Source: Lachnospiraceae bacterium (GTDB taxonomy: Bacteria > Bacillota > Clostridia > Lachnospirales > Lachnospiraceae). From it: 64,000 bases of DNA. Numbering within the stretch: the first letter of the stretch is position 1; each line of letters opens with the position of its first letter. This document shows, piece after piece, positions 27,864 through 36,960 of the stretch. Location of the stretch: positions 1 through 64,000 of the forward strand of contig JAFYBJ010000015.1 of NCBI GenBank assembly GCA_017540265.1. The letters run 5' to 3'. Under the pieces are notes generated by a model. It ran no database searches and was not told the DNA's origin. It was given only the letters and a program-made list of their open reading frames with translations. The position numbers were made by a program, and so were the translations under genes.

Positions 27864-30055
27864 TGTACTTTCTCGAAAGGAACCTTCACAGGATCCGAAG
27901 TCTTCATTGATGTAACGGTCTGCTGTGTGATATTGCCGGCCTCATCCTGAACCGTCTGGATCTCACTTACAGGATAAGTGATAACAAGCGTACCGTATGC
28001 AATACTGTTTAAACCTGTAAGCGCTATGGGCTGGGGGAAGCTGTTTGCCGTAAGCTGCCAGAGAGGCATGCTTAAATCCTCCATGCTGTAGAGCACGATA
28101 TTTGCCTGTGAACCGGGAATATAATCTGCCGGAGCCTGCACGTTATATATGCAATTATATATTCCGGGCTCGGGACCCTTGCTGAGCTTATATTTGATCA
28201 CGGTACCGGTGCTTATGGTGATACCCGGAGAATAATTCTGATAACATACCTGACCGGCGGCATATATATCGCTGTATTCCGTAGCTGCCGGACTGTCATA
28301 ATCAAGACCGGCTTCAACAAGTATAGCGATAGCCTCCTCTTCCGACTTTCCCTTAAGATCAGGCATGGATATATCCGCAGTCTCCGCACCGAGAGAAACA
28401 TCAAGAGTGACCTCCGTTCCTCTTGCCACCCTGCTGTCTTCCTTGGGATACTGGTTTATGACAGTACCTCTGGGTACGCTGTTTGAATTAAGACGGTTTA
28501 CCTTTACGGTGATGCCCTCATTTTCAAGAAGCACTGTTGCTTCCGCCTGGGACATGCCTATTACGGAAGGCACCATTACCCCTTCCGACCCCGACGAAAC
28601 AAATACTGTTACAGGCGCTCCTTTTTCCGCAAGGCTTCCCTCGGATAAAGAAATATCAATTACAGTTCCCTGGTTAACCGTAGTGGAAACCTGGTATTCG
28701 ACACTTGTCTTAAAGCCCGCTGCAGATAAAAGCTCCAGCGCCTTTGCTTCAGTCACGCCCTTTACCTCAGGCACCTGAACCTGTTCAGTGAATCCGGCAA
28801 AAAGATCCTCATCCACGGTACCTGTTCCGGAACCGAATATACCAACCGCACTTCCGACTATATAAATAAATACGATACCCACTACAACGGCAGCGGTTAC
28901 CACTAACACTGTCGTGAATATCTCAAGACCTGCATCCGCTTTTCTTTTCTTTTTTGATTTCTTTTTCCTGTCCGGCTGTGCTGTCTTCTTTACGTCTTTT
29001 TGGGGAGCGTTCTTTGTAACGTTCTTTGAGCTTTCCTTTGGCGCATCAGTGTGCTGCTTTGTCTTTTTCTTTATGGGTTCCGTATCCTGACGGGGATTTT
29101 CCCTTACAGCTTCCTCATCCCCGTAAGCTCCGTCGCTTTCACGGCCGAGACCTCTGATCCTTGAGATCTCCTCCTCCGTAAAATTCCTTGTTACGCCGCC
29201 TGTATCTTTAATATTTCTTCTTACAAAATCCTCATCGGGGCTTATAAGAGAACGCTTTAAATCCTCTATGAGCTCGCCGGCATACTGATATCGCATATCC
29301 GGGCTCTTCTCGGTACATTTAAGTACTATCTGTTCAACGGAAACAGGTATCTCCGGAACATAATCCCTGGGAGAGGGCATAGGCTCCTGGATATGCTGTA
29401 TCGCAACAGCCACGGTAGTTTCTCCGTTATACGGAACTCTTCCGGTAAGCATCTCAAAAAGTGTGATGCCAAGAGAATAAATATCGCTCTTCTCATCGGA
29501 AAAACCGCCCCTTACCTGCTCGGGAGAAGTATAGTGAACGCTTCCCATCACATTGGAAGTAATGGTATTACTGGTGGCAGCCTTCGCTATGCCGAAATCC
29601 GTCACCTTAACCTTTCCCTCTTTGCTGATTATGATATTCTGGGGCTTTATATCCCTGTGTATTATGTGATTGTTATGGGCCGCCTCTATACCGCGGGCCA
29701 CCTGTATCGCAATACTTACAGCCTCCTTAACGGAAAGCCTTGCCTTTTTTTCTATATATTTCTTTAATGTGATACCTTCAACCAGCTCCATAACTATATA
29801 GCTTGAGCCGCTTTCTTCGCCCACATCATAGACATTTACTATATTGGCATGCATAAGCCCCGCCGCAGCCTGGGCTTCCATGCGGAATTTTGAACGGAAT
29901 TCCGTATTCTCCGAAAATTCCTGTTTAAGTACCTTCACCGCCACAAAACGGTTCAGCTTATGATCCTTTGCACGAAAGACGTCACTCATTCCGCCGGCGC
30001 CCACCTTTTCGAGCACCTCGTAACGGTCCGCGACCATCATCCCAATCTTGATCAT
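27860..30055 (-). CDS. prkC: PASTA-domain Ser/Thr protein kinase with extra C-terminal domain
   Basis: 731 residues. The Hanks-type kinase domain (about 10-270) has Lys41 in VAVKVL, catalytic Asp135 in HRDIKPQN and the DFG motif at 153-155, so it should be active. A charged linker rich in Lys (about 300-375) leads to one membrane helix (about 378-405). Three PASTA domains (about 427-490, 493-560, 564-632) face outward and should bind peptidoglycan fragments or lipid II. About 100 further residues follow the last PASTA domain and resemble a beta-rich domain. It overlaps the phosphatase and rsgA genes by 4 bases each. Confidence 0.97.
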   Translation of the reverse strand: MIKIGMMVADRYEVLEKVGAGGMSDVFRAKDHKLNRFVAVKVLKQEFSENTEFRSKFRMEAQAAAGLMHANIVNVYDVGEESGSSYIVMELVEGITLKKYIEKKARLSVKEAVSIAIQVARGIEAAHNNHIIHRDIKPQNIIISKEGKVKVTDFGIAKAATSNTITSNVMGSVHYTSPEQVRGGFSDEKSDIYSLGITLFEMLTGRVPYNGETTVAVAIQHIQEPMPSPRDYVPEIPVSVEQIVLKCTEKSPDMRYQYAGELIEDLKRSLISPDEDFVRRNIKDTGGVTRNFTEEEISRIRGLGRESDGAYGDEEAVRENPRQDTEPIKKKTKQHTDAPKESSKNVTKNAPQKDVKKTAQPDRKKKSKKKRKADAGLEIFTTVLVVTAAVVVGIVFIYIVGSAVGIFGSGTGTVDEDLFAGFTEQVQVPEVKGVTEAKALELLSAAGFKTSVEYQVSTTVNQGTVIDISLSEGSLAEKGAPVTVFVSSGSEGVMVPSVIGMSQAEATVLLENEGITVKVNRLNSNSVPRGTVINQYPKEDSRVARGTEVTLDVSLGAETADISMPDLKGKSEEEAIAILVEAGLDYDSPAATEYSDIYAAGQVCYQNYSPGITISTGTVIKYKLSKGPEPGIYNCIYNVQAPADYIPGSQANIVLYSMEDLSMPLWQLTANSFPQPIALTGLNSIAYGTLVITYPVSEIQTVQDEAGNITQQTVTSMKTSDPVKVPFEKVQ

Positions 30056-30801
30056 GCCTTTACCTCATCTTCAATACGTATAAGCACCACAGCGATATTA
30101 TCCTTTCCGCCGTTCATATTTGCTGCTGCAACAAGGCGTTTTGCCTTGTCCCTTACATCCCCGTCGCCCGAAAGTATCCCTGCCATTTCGGCATCGTCGA
30201 GCATATTGGACAAGCCGTCCGAGCACATAAGTATCATATCTCCGGGATGCAGATCCTCCACTTCAAAGAAATCAGCATCCACATAATCCTGGACCCCGAC
30301 AGCCCTGGTTATTATGTTCTTATCCGGATGGAGCCTTGCATCTTTTCTGTCAAGCTCTCCCATCCTTACCATCTCTTCCACAAGGGAATGATCAACCGTT
30401 ATCTGCCTGAGACCTTTTCCGTCAGATACGTAAAGACGGCTGTCTCCGATATTGGCCACAGTAAGCAGCTCACCGTCATAGCTGCATGCCACAAGGGTCG
30501 TTCCCATTCCGGCAAAAGATTCGTCGGCGATGGATCTCTCCCTCACTTTCCGGTTTGCCCGTTCAACTCCTTTGCTCATAACCCGCACCACCGATGTATC
30601 CTTTGAAAGATTCACCGTATCCACCATGGTCTCCACGGCGGTCTTTGATGCGAATTCGCCTGCCCTGTGTCCTCCCATTCCGTCGGCAACTATAAACAGA
30701 TCCGGAAGGTTTCCGACAGGAACCTCGGAAGTAAAAACGAAATCCTCATTCTGTTTTCTTGTACGGCCCACATCAGTGACCGAATATGAACTAAGCTTCA
30801 T
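30052..30801 (-). CDS. stp: PP2C-family Ser/Thr phosphatase
   Basis: 249 residues from ATG 30801 (MKLSSYSVTDVG), with AAAGGAG 12 bases upstream; an in-frame start at 30837 would lie deep in rlmN. The metal-binding motifs VADGMGGHRAG, TVANIGDSRLYV, LMCSDGLSNML and GGKDNIAVVLI are intact. It removes the phosphates placed by the adjacent PASTA kinase. Its start overlaps the rlmN stop by 11 bases. Confidence 0.96.
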   Translation of the reverse strand: MKLSSYSVTDVGRTRKQNEDFVFTSEVPVGNLPDLFIVADGMGGHRAGEFASKTAVETMVDTVNLSKDTSVVRVMSKGVERANRKVRERSIADESFAGMGTTLVACSYDGELLTVANIGDSRLYVSDGKGLRQITVDHSLVEEMVRMGELDRKDARLHPDKNIITRAVGVQDYVDADFFEVEDLHPGDMILMCSDGLSNMLDDAEMAGILSGDGDVRDKAKRLVAAANMNGGKDNIAVVLIRIEDEVKA

Positions 30802-31873
30802 CCGGAACAGATTCTCCTTTAGAAAACGGGACAGCACGCATCTGACGCCTGAGCTGGCCGCAGGCGCCTTCTATATCCCTGCCCATTTCCCTCCTAATAG
30901 TAGCATTTATTCCCCTTTTTTCAAGTTTATTTTTAAATTCGAGAACATGTGTTCTGTCAGGTTCTTTTAAGCCTCTCTCCGTAACGGGGTTTACAGGTAT
31001 CAGATTTACATGGCAGTTTCTTCTTCCGGCAAGTTCCGCCAGGCCTTTTACGTCTACATCGCTGTCGTTTACACCCTTTATCAGGGAATATTCAAAGCTG
31101 ACACGTCTGCCTGTTTTCTCAAAATAATAATCAACCGCATCCATAAGTTCATGAAGGCTGTATCTCTTTGCCACCGGCATTATAGCCTGTCTCTTTTCAT
31201 CCGTTACCGCATGAAGGGACAGGGCAAGAGTAAGCTTAAGCCCCTCATCAGCCAGTTCTCTTATCTTCGGAACAAGCCCGCAGGTTGAAAGAGTGATGTT
31301 CCTGCCTCCGAGCCCGTATCCCCTTTCATCACTTATCAGCTTTAAGAAACGCAGGACTTCATCATAATTATCAAGAGGCTCTCCTATACCCATTATCACC
31401 ACATTTGATACTCTCTCTTTGCTCTCCCTTGAGATCGCATATATCTGCCCTGCCATCTCGGAGGCTGTAAGATTCCTTACAAGACCGCCCAGGGTGGAAG
31501 CGCAGAAACTGCAGCCCTGCCTGCATCCCACCTGGGATGATATGCATACACTTATACCGTGGTGATATATCATCCTTACACTCTCTATGCACTCGCCGTC
31601 TTCAAGTTTGAAAAGATATTTTTTTGTACCGTCCTGCTTTGAAATGCGCACTGTTTCGGTTTCCGGCAGGGAAAGATAAAAATTCTCTTTAAGCTTTTCC
31701 CTTAAAGCCTTTGAGATATCACTCATCTCATCAAAGCTTCCCGCGGCCTTTGAATGTATCCACGAAAAGATCTGGGAGGCCCTGTAGGCTTTTTCTCCCA
31801 TCGCCTCAAGCGCTTCCTTAAGCTCATCAAAAGTAAGCTCTCTTATGTCTTTTTTACCTTCATGTAACGTCAT
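30791..31873 (-). CDS. rlmN: Dual-specificity RNA methyltransferase RlmN
   Basis: 360 residues. It is a radical SAM enzyme with the cluster motif GCRQGCSFCAS and the GEPL glycine-rich segment (MGIGEPLDNYDEVL). A second catalytic cysteine is in the C-terminal GACGQLR. RlmN methylates C2 of adenosine 2503 in 23S rRNA and A37 in some tRNAs. It overlaps rsmB by 4 bases. Confidence 0.97.
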   Translation of the reverse strand: MTLHEGKKDIRELTFDELKEALEAMGEKAYRASQIFSWIHSKAAGSFDEMSDISKALREKLKENFYLSLPETETVRISKQDGTKKYLFKLEDGECIESVRMIYHHGISVCISSQVGCRQGCSFCASTLGGLVRNLTASEMAGQIYAISRESKERVSNVVIMGIGEPLDNYDEVLRFLKLISDERGYGLGGRNITLSTCGLVPKIRELADEGLKLTLALSLHAVTDEKRQAIMPVAKRYSLHELMDAVDYYFEKTGRRVSFEYSLIKGVNDSDVDVKGLAELAGRRNCHVNLIPVNPVTERGLKEPDRTHVLEFKNKLEKRGINATIRREMGRDIEGACGQLRRQMRAVPFSKGESVPDEA

Positions 31874-33237
31874 ATTTTTTCAAAAAGTGATATAAAAAAT
31901 CCGTCATGGCCGGCGCTTTTTTGGGGAAGTCCCGAATTTAACTGCACCATATTTCCTTCATCCCCGTCTTTTAAAAAGATATCCGGGATACGCCCCCTGA
32001 CAGAAAGAGGCTTTAAGGAACTCCCCTCCTCTGACTCAAGGAGTCTTCTTACGTTTTCTTCATTTTCCTTAAAACTTACGGTACAGGTGGAATACATGAG
32101 TATCCCGCCTTTTTTTACATATGAGACAGCATTCTTCAGTATCTTAAGCTGAAGTTCTGAAAGACTCATTATATCATTGGGAACAAGCCTGTATTTTATA
32201 TCAGGTTTCCGTCCGATCACGCCAAGGCCGGAACAGGGAAGATCACAGATCACCTTATCCGCCCATCCTTCAAGTTCTTTATTGAAAACAGAAGCATCCG
32301 CTGCTTTTGTTTCTACATTTGAAAGCTTAAGCCTCGCTGCATTTTCATTTATAAATTCAAGTTTTTTCTCAGAGAGATCAAAGGCCTTTACCCTTCCTTC
32401 TCTTCCCGCAAGCGCTGCCGCAAAGCAGCTTTTGCCGCCCGGGGCTGCGCACAGATCAATGACCCTGTCCCCTTCTTTTATGTTCATTGAAAGGACGGAA
32501 AGAACAGAGCTTATATCCTGCACCGCAAACATTCCCCCGGAAAATCCCGGCAATGATGCCGCGCCCGCCGCACCCTTAACCTCATATGCATGCTCATAAA
32601 AGGGCGACCTTGAAACCGACTCTGCCTGTCTGCTTAATGCCTCAAACCATTCCTCTTCTTTTAAAGGATCACCGGTATAGCGTATGCTTATACCCCTTCC
32701 CTCCCTGTAGGAGGAAAATATGCTTTCCGTATCAGTAAGCCCGTAACGTTTAAGGAACATCCCCGCGATCCATGCAGGCATGGAATACTTAAGCGAAAGA
32801 TATTTAAGACCGTTCTTTAGGGGATCCGGGAGTACAGGATCATCCTTTTTAGCTGAAGCGCTTCTGAGCACAGCGTTTATATAGCCCTTAAAAGAAGCCA
32901 GTCCCTTTTTTCCCGCAAGCGCCACAGCCTCGTTTACCGCTGCCCTGTCGGGAACGGCATCAGAAAAATAAAGCTCATATATTCCCATGCATAAGAGCAG
33001 CCTCACTCCGGGTTTCAATTTTTCCACACTGAGTTTTGAATATAAAGAGATTACATATTCAAGGAATATACGTTCGGATAAGCAGCCTTCAAAAAGATGT
33101 TTTATATAAGCACGGTCCCTTCTTTCAAGATAGGAATACTTATCCAGGACATCTTTTAAAAGCCTGTCTGCCTTAAGGCCCGGGCCGCCTTTTTCAAGGG
33201 AAAGCAGCATATCATAGACTATAGCCCTGGTGTTCAC
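31870..33237 (-). CDS. rsmB: 16S rRNA m5C967 methyltransferase RsmB
   Basis: 455 residues. The N-terminal third (about 1-140) is a NusB-like RNA-binding domain (RDRAYIKHLFEGCL). The C-terminal NOL1/NOP2/Sun methyltransferase domain has the SAM site VIDLCAAPGGKSCFAA, the catalytic motif CDLPCSGLGVIGRKPDIK and the second cysteine in STCTVS. It overlaps fmt and rlmN by 4 bases each. Confidence 0.96.
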   Translation of the reverse strand: MNTRAIVYDMLLSLEKGGPGLKADRLLKDVLDKYSYLERRDRAYIKHLFEGCLSERIFLEYVISLYSKLSVEKLKPGVRLLLCMGIYELYFSDAVPDRAAVNEAVALAGKKGLASFKGYINAVLRSASAKKDDPVLPDPLKNGLKYLSLKYSMPAWIAGMFLKRYGLTDTESIFSSYREGRGISIRYTGDPLKEEEWFEALSRQAESVSRSPFYEHAYEVKGAAGAASLPGFSGGMFAVQDISSVLSVLSMNIKEGDRVIDLCAAPGGKSCFAAALAGREGRVKAFDLSEKKLEFINENAARLKLSNVETKAADASVFNKELEGWADKVICDLPCSGLGVIGRKPDIKYRLVPNDIMSLSELQLKILKNAVSYVKKGGILMYSTCTVSFKENEENVRRLLESEEGSSLKPLSVRGRIPDIFLKDGDEGNMVQLNSGLPQKSAGHDGFFISLFEKI

Positions 33238-34175
33238 TTCTGCTCACCTTCAAAGAAAAAATCTTCGGGAAGCTTAAAACCCCTTAAGAAATCTTCAGCC
33301 TTCATGCTCTTCTTTCCTTCCGGCTTTAAGCGGATTATCTTTAAAGGATGGTCATTGCAGCATATATAAAGAGATCCCCCTTCAGTGAAGGCGGCTCCGG
33401 GTTTTATGCTTACACGCTCTGCGCATACCTCGGCGCACTCAAACAAATATTTTTTCCCGGCACAGAAAGAATAAGCCCCCGGCCACGGCGTGCAGGCCCT
33501 TATCTGCCGCTCTGTATAAGCCGCATTCTTTCTCCAGTCCACAAGCCCGTCCGCCTTGGAAAACATCCCCGCGTAGCTTGAGGCAGCGTCATCCTGTTTT
33601 AAGGGCTTAAGAGCCCCCGACTCCATAAGGGGAAGAGCCTCTGTGATCATCGACGATCCAAGCTGCATAAGCTTACAAAAAAGTGTTTCGGAAGTATCCG
33701 TATCCTCAATACTTAAGCTTTTCTGCATAAGGATATCCCCTGTATCAAGCCCTTCATTCATCTGCATTATGGTGATGCCCGTCTCCTTTTCACCATCAAG
33801 CAAAGCCTTCTGTATAGGTGCAGCTCCCCTGTACTTTGGAAGGAGGGAAGCATGTATATTCACGCAGCCAAGACGCGGCATATCAAGGATCTCCTTTGAG
33901 AGTATCTGTCCGAATGCAGCCACCACAAAGATATCAGCAGGATATTTTCTTAATTCCTCCACCGCTTCAGGCCTCTTTATCCTTTCGGGCTGGAACACGG
34001 GTATTCCGTATTCCTCTGCCAGAACCTTTACCGGCGAGGGTACCGGTTCCTTTTTTCTTCCCTTTGCACGATCGGGCTGGGTTACCGCCAGGACGATCTC
34101 ATATCCGGCTTCTATGAGGCTTTTTAAAGGGCCGGCCGCAAAATCCGGAGTCCCCATGTAGACTATCTTAAGCAT
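33234..34175 (-). CDS. fmt: Methionyl-tRNA formyltransferase
   Basis: 313 residues. The N-terminal catalytic domain has YMGTPDFAAGPL, the formyl-folate and catalytic region NIHASLLPKYRGAAPIQ and the downstream MNEGLDTGDIL. The C-terminal OB-like domain (about 205-313) binds tRNA. It formylates initiator Met-tRNA. The start overlaps the def stop by one base, the classic def-fmt pairing. Confidence 0.97.
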   Translation of the reverse strand: MLKIVYMGTPDFAAGPLKSLIEAGYEIVLAVTQPDRAKGRKKEPVPSPVKVLAEEYGIPVFQPERIKRPEAVEELRKYPADIFVVAAFGQILSKEILDMPRLGCVNIHASLLPKYRGAAPIQKALLDGEKETGITIMQMNEGLDTGDILMQKSLSIEDTDTSETLFCKLMQLGSSMITEALPLMESGALKPLKQDDAASSYAGMFSKADGLVDWRKNAAYTERQIRACTPWPGAYSFCAGKKYLFECAEVCAERVSIKPGAAFTEGGSLYICCNDHPLKIIRLKPEGKKSMKAEDFLRGFKLPEDFFFEGEQK

Positions 34176-34657
34176 CAGTCATCTCCCTCTTCATCAGTCA
34201 CTGTATCATAGAGCTCTCCCTCCACTTTATCGACATAAAGCTTTCCGTCAAGGTGGTCCAACTCATGGGCGATGCATCTTGCCAAAAGTTCCGTGCCTTC
34301 TATCTCTGTCTCGTTCATGTTCCTGTCAAGAGCCCTGCATTTTACATAGGCAGGTCTGGTCACCACACCGCTCTTTCCTGGCACAGAAAGACAGCCTTCA
34401 TAGCCGGTCTGCTCTCCGGAGCTTTCAACGATCACCGGATTGATCAGGCATAAAGGATCCTCTCCCGTAACATCTATTACCACAACACGCTTAAGTACCC
34501 CCACCTGAGGTGCAGCAAGCCCTACACCCCCGGCCTCATACATGGTCTCAAACATATCGTCTATCAACTCCTCAAGATGAGGAGTCATCTTCTCTATCTT
34601 CCTGCATTCCTTAAGGAGCACCTCATCGCCTATCTCCCTTATGTTTCTGATCGCCAT
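34175..34657 (-). CDS. def: Peptide deformylase
   Basis: 160 residues. All three deformylase motifs are present: GVGLAAPQVG, EGCLS (metal-binding Cys) and HELDHLDG (metal-binding His pair and catalytic Glu). It removes the formyl group from nascent proteins. The gene starts 57 bases after priA with a GGGAGG ribosome site. Confidence 0.97.
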   Translation of the reverse strand: MAIRNIREIGDEVLLKECRKIEKMTPHLEELIDDMFETMYEAGGVGLAAPQVGVLKRVVVIDVTGEDPLCLINPVIVESSGEQTGYEGCLSVPGKSGVVTRPAYVKCRALDRNMNETEIEGTELLARCIAHELDHLDGKLYVDKVEGELYDTVTDEEGDD

Positions 34658-34714
34658 ATCATACCTCCCGAAAAAAGTTTATATCAGGCTGTTGCCGCTT
34701 TCATGTAAAGAGCC

Positions 34715-36955
34715 TTAGAATCCCGTCTCGGGATCAAAGTCAAACTGTAGATTCACCTCCGTCATGTTTCCCTTTTCCGTACATTCTTTTTGAAGCGACT
34801 CAGCCAGGTCTTTTATATGTTCTAACAGCTTCCTGTCCGCAGCCTTAATATAAAGCCCTGTCCTGTAGCGGTCCATAAGCTTCGCCTTCAGGGCAGGTGC
34901 CGGACCTAAGATGGTTATCCCCTTCTCTTTTTTTAAAACCTCTGAAAAGAGCTTTGCCCTTTCCATCCCTGCGTCCTTATCTTCCGATGAAAACTCACAG
35001 AGAAGCACTTTATTAAACGGCGGATGCCCCGACAGGCGTCTGTATGCCGCTTCCTTTTCATAAAAAGCTTCATAATCCTGCGCAGCTGCAGTGGTAAGCG
35101 CATAATGCTCCGGATCGTAGGTCTGTATGAACACCTCGCCGGGCTTATTTCCTCTTCCAGCTCTGCCGGCAGCCTGGGTAAGCAGATCAAAGGTACGCTC
35201 CGCGCTGTGATAATCAGCTTCAAAAAGTGATATATCGGCGGCTATGGCCCCCACAAGGGTGACATTAGGAAAATCGTGCCCTTTTACTATCATCTGGGTA
35301 CCGACCATTATATCCGCCCTGCCCTCCGCAAAAGCCGAGAGAAGCTTTTCACCTTCACCTTTATTTTTCACCGTATCGGCATCGACCCTCACCACTCTGG
35401 CCGATGGATACATTTTCTTTATCCCTTCTTCAACGCTCTCTGTCCCTGCCTTAAACCCCGCTATGGCTTTTGATCCGCACTCGGGGCATACGGATGGTTT
35501 TTTCTTTGAATATCCGCAGTAATGACAGTACAGCATACCGTTTTTATGCTCCGTAAGCGAAACGTCACAATGCTCACAGCGCTCCACATGCCCGCAGGTC
35601 CTGCAGGAAACAAAACCTGCAACGCCCCTCCTGTTAATAAAGAGCATGGTCTGCTCTCCCCTTACGAGCCTTTCGCTTATGGCGCTCTGAAGCTCTGAGG
35701 AAAGAAAACTCCTGTTTCCTTCTTTAAGTTCCTTTCGCATATCGGTGATATGCACATCCGCGAGCCTTGCATTTCCGTAACGCTCACTTAACTTAAAATA
35801 TGCATAGATACCTGTCTTTGCGCGGTAAAAGGACGTAACGGAGGGCGTGGCAGAACCGAGTACTACACCTGCGCCCTTTATTCCTGCGATATGCTCTGCC
35901 ACATCCCTTGCATGATATTTCGGCATACTGCCGCTCTTATAACTGCTCTCGTGTTCTTCATCGATTATTATAAGCCCGGTATTCCCAAAAGGCGTAAACA
36001 ACGCTGACCTGGGGCCTATCATTATGTCTATCTCTCCCCTTGCCGCCCTTTCGTACTGATCATATTTTTCACCGGCTGAGAGCTTTGAATGAGTAACGGA
36101 TACCCTGTCTCCGAATATCTCATAAAATCTCATAAGAAGACCAAAGGTAAGAGCGATCTCGGGAATAAGGACTATAGCCTGTCTGCCGCTTTTTACGGTA
36201 TCTTTTATGAGCTGCATGTAGACTTCCGTCTTGCCGCTTCCGGTTATCCCGTGCAGAAGACAGGTACGTCCCGTCCCTGAGGAAAGCTCTGCCTTTATAC
36301 CTTCATATACGGCATTCTGGGCAGGACTGAGTGTAAAATCATCTCTTGCATCACTTCTCTTTGGTATGGAGGGAATACGGTATTCCCTTCCTGTCTCGAC
36401 CTTTATAAATCCCTGTTTTTCAAGGGTCTTTAATACCTGATCGCTTACCTTTAATTTTTCCTTTACCATATCCGCCGGAAGGTCTCCCGCGGTGAGCATG
36501 GCGGAAAGCATTCTTATGCGGCCTGCAAAACGCACCGGATTTAAGCGTTCTATCTCGGCCCTTATCTCATCTGCTTCCCTGTTCCTGCAATAGGATCTGT
36601 ATACGGCAGCCCTTATCTTCTCTCTCACAGGCCTTACAGTCTGCAGGGCGTTTATCATGGTGCCTCCGTAGGTTCTGCGCATCCATGCCGCCAGTTCTAA
36701 CATCGATGCATCCGTGCCGGCGGATCTTTCATTTATCCCGGACAGATCTTTTATGCGGGATATATCTATATCCGGCCGGTCCTTAAGAGCAACCACAAAA
36801 CCTTTCCGCTTGCTGTCTCCTTTACCGAAAGGAATGAAAACCTCACAGCCTTCCCTTACCTGATCCCTTAATTCTTCCGGTACCCTGTACTGAAATACCC
36901 GGTCAAGAGCTTTGGCGGATATATCTATTATCACATCAGCAAAGACATCTGCCAT
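34715..36955 (-). CDS. priA: Primosomal replication helicase PriA
   Basis: 746 residues from ATG 36955 (MADVFADVII), with AAGG 11 bases upstream; a TTG at 36964 overlapping murE is the alternative. The N-terminal DNA-binding domain (about 1-200) precedes the helicase core with GITGSGKTEVY (Walker A), DEEHESSYK (Walker B) and QMIVKGHDFPNV. A zinc-binding insert carries several Cys pairs (CRTCGHVERCEHC, CHYCGYSKKKPSVCPECG). PriA restarts stalled replication forks. Confidence 0.97.
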   Translation of the reverse strand: MADVFADVIIDISAKALDRVFQYRVPEELRDQVREGCEVFIPFGKGDSKRKGFVVALKDRPDIDISRIKDLSGINERSAGTDASMLELAAWMRRTYGGTMINALQTVRPVREKIRAAVYRSYCRNREADEIRAEIERLNPVRFAGRIRMLSAMLTAGDLPADMVKEKLKVSDQVLKTLEKQGFIKVETGREYRIPSIPKRSDARDDFTLSPAQNAVYEGIKAELSSGTGRTCLLHGITGSGKTEVYMQLIKDTVKSGRQAIVLIPEIALTFGLLMRFYEIFGDRVSVTHSKLSAGEKYDQYERAARGEIDIMIGPRSALFTPFGNTGLIIIDEEHESSYKSGSMPKYHARDVAEHIAGIKGAGVVLGSATPSVTSFYRAKTGIYAYFKLSERYGNARLADVHITDMRKELKEGNRSFLSSELQSAISERLVRGEQTMLFINRRGVAGFVSCRTCGHVERCEHCDVSLTEHKNGMLYCHYCGYSKKKPSVCPECGSKAIAGFKAGTESVEEGIKKMYPSARVVRVDADTVKNKGEGEKLLSAFAEGRADIMVGTQMIVKGHDFPNVTLVGAIAADISLFEADYHSAERTFDLLTQAAGRAGRGNKPGEVFIQTYDPEHYALTTAAAQDYEAFYEKEAAYRRLSGHPPFNKVLLCEFSSEDKDAGMERAKLFSEVLKKEKGITILGPAPALKAKLMDRYRTGLYIKAADRKLLEHIKDLAESLQKECTEKGNMTEVNLQFDFDPETGF

Positions 36956-36960
36956 AGGCT

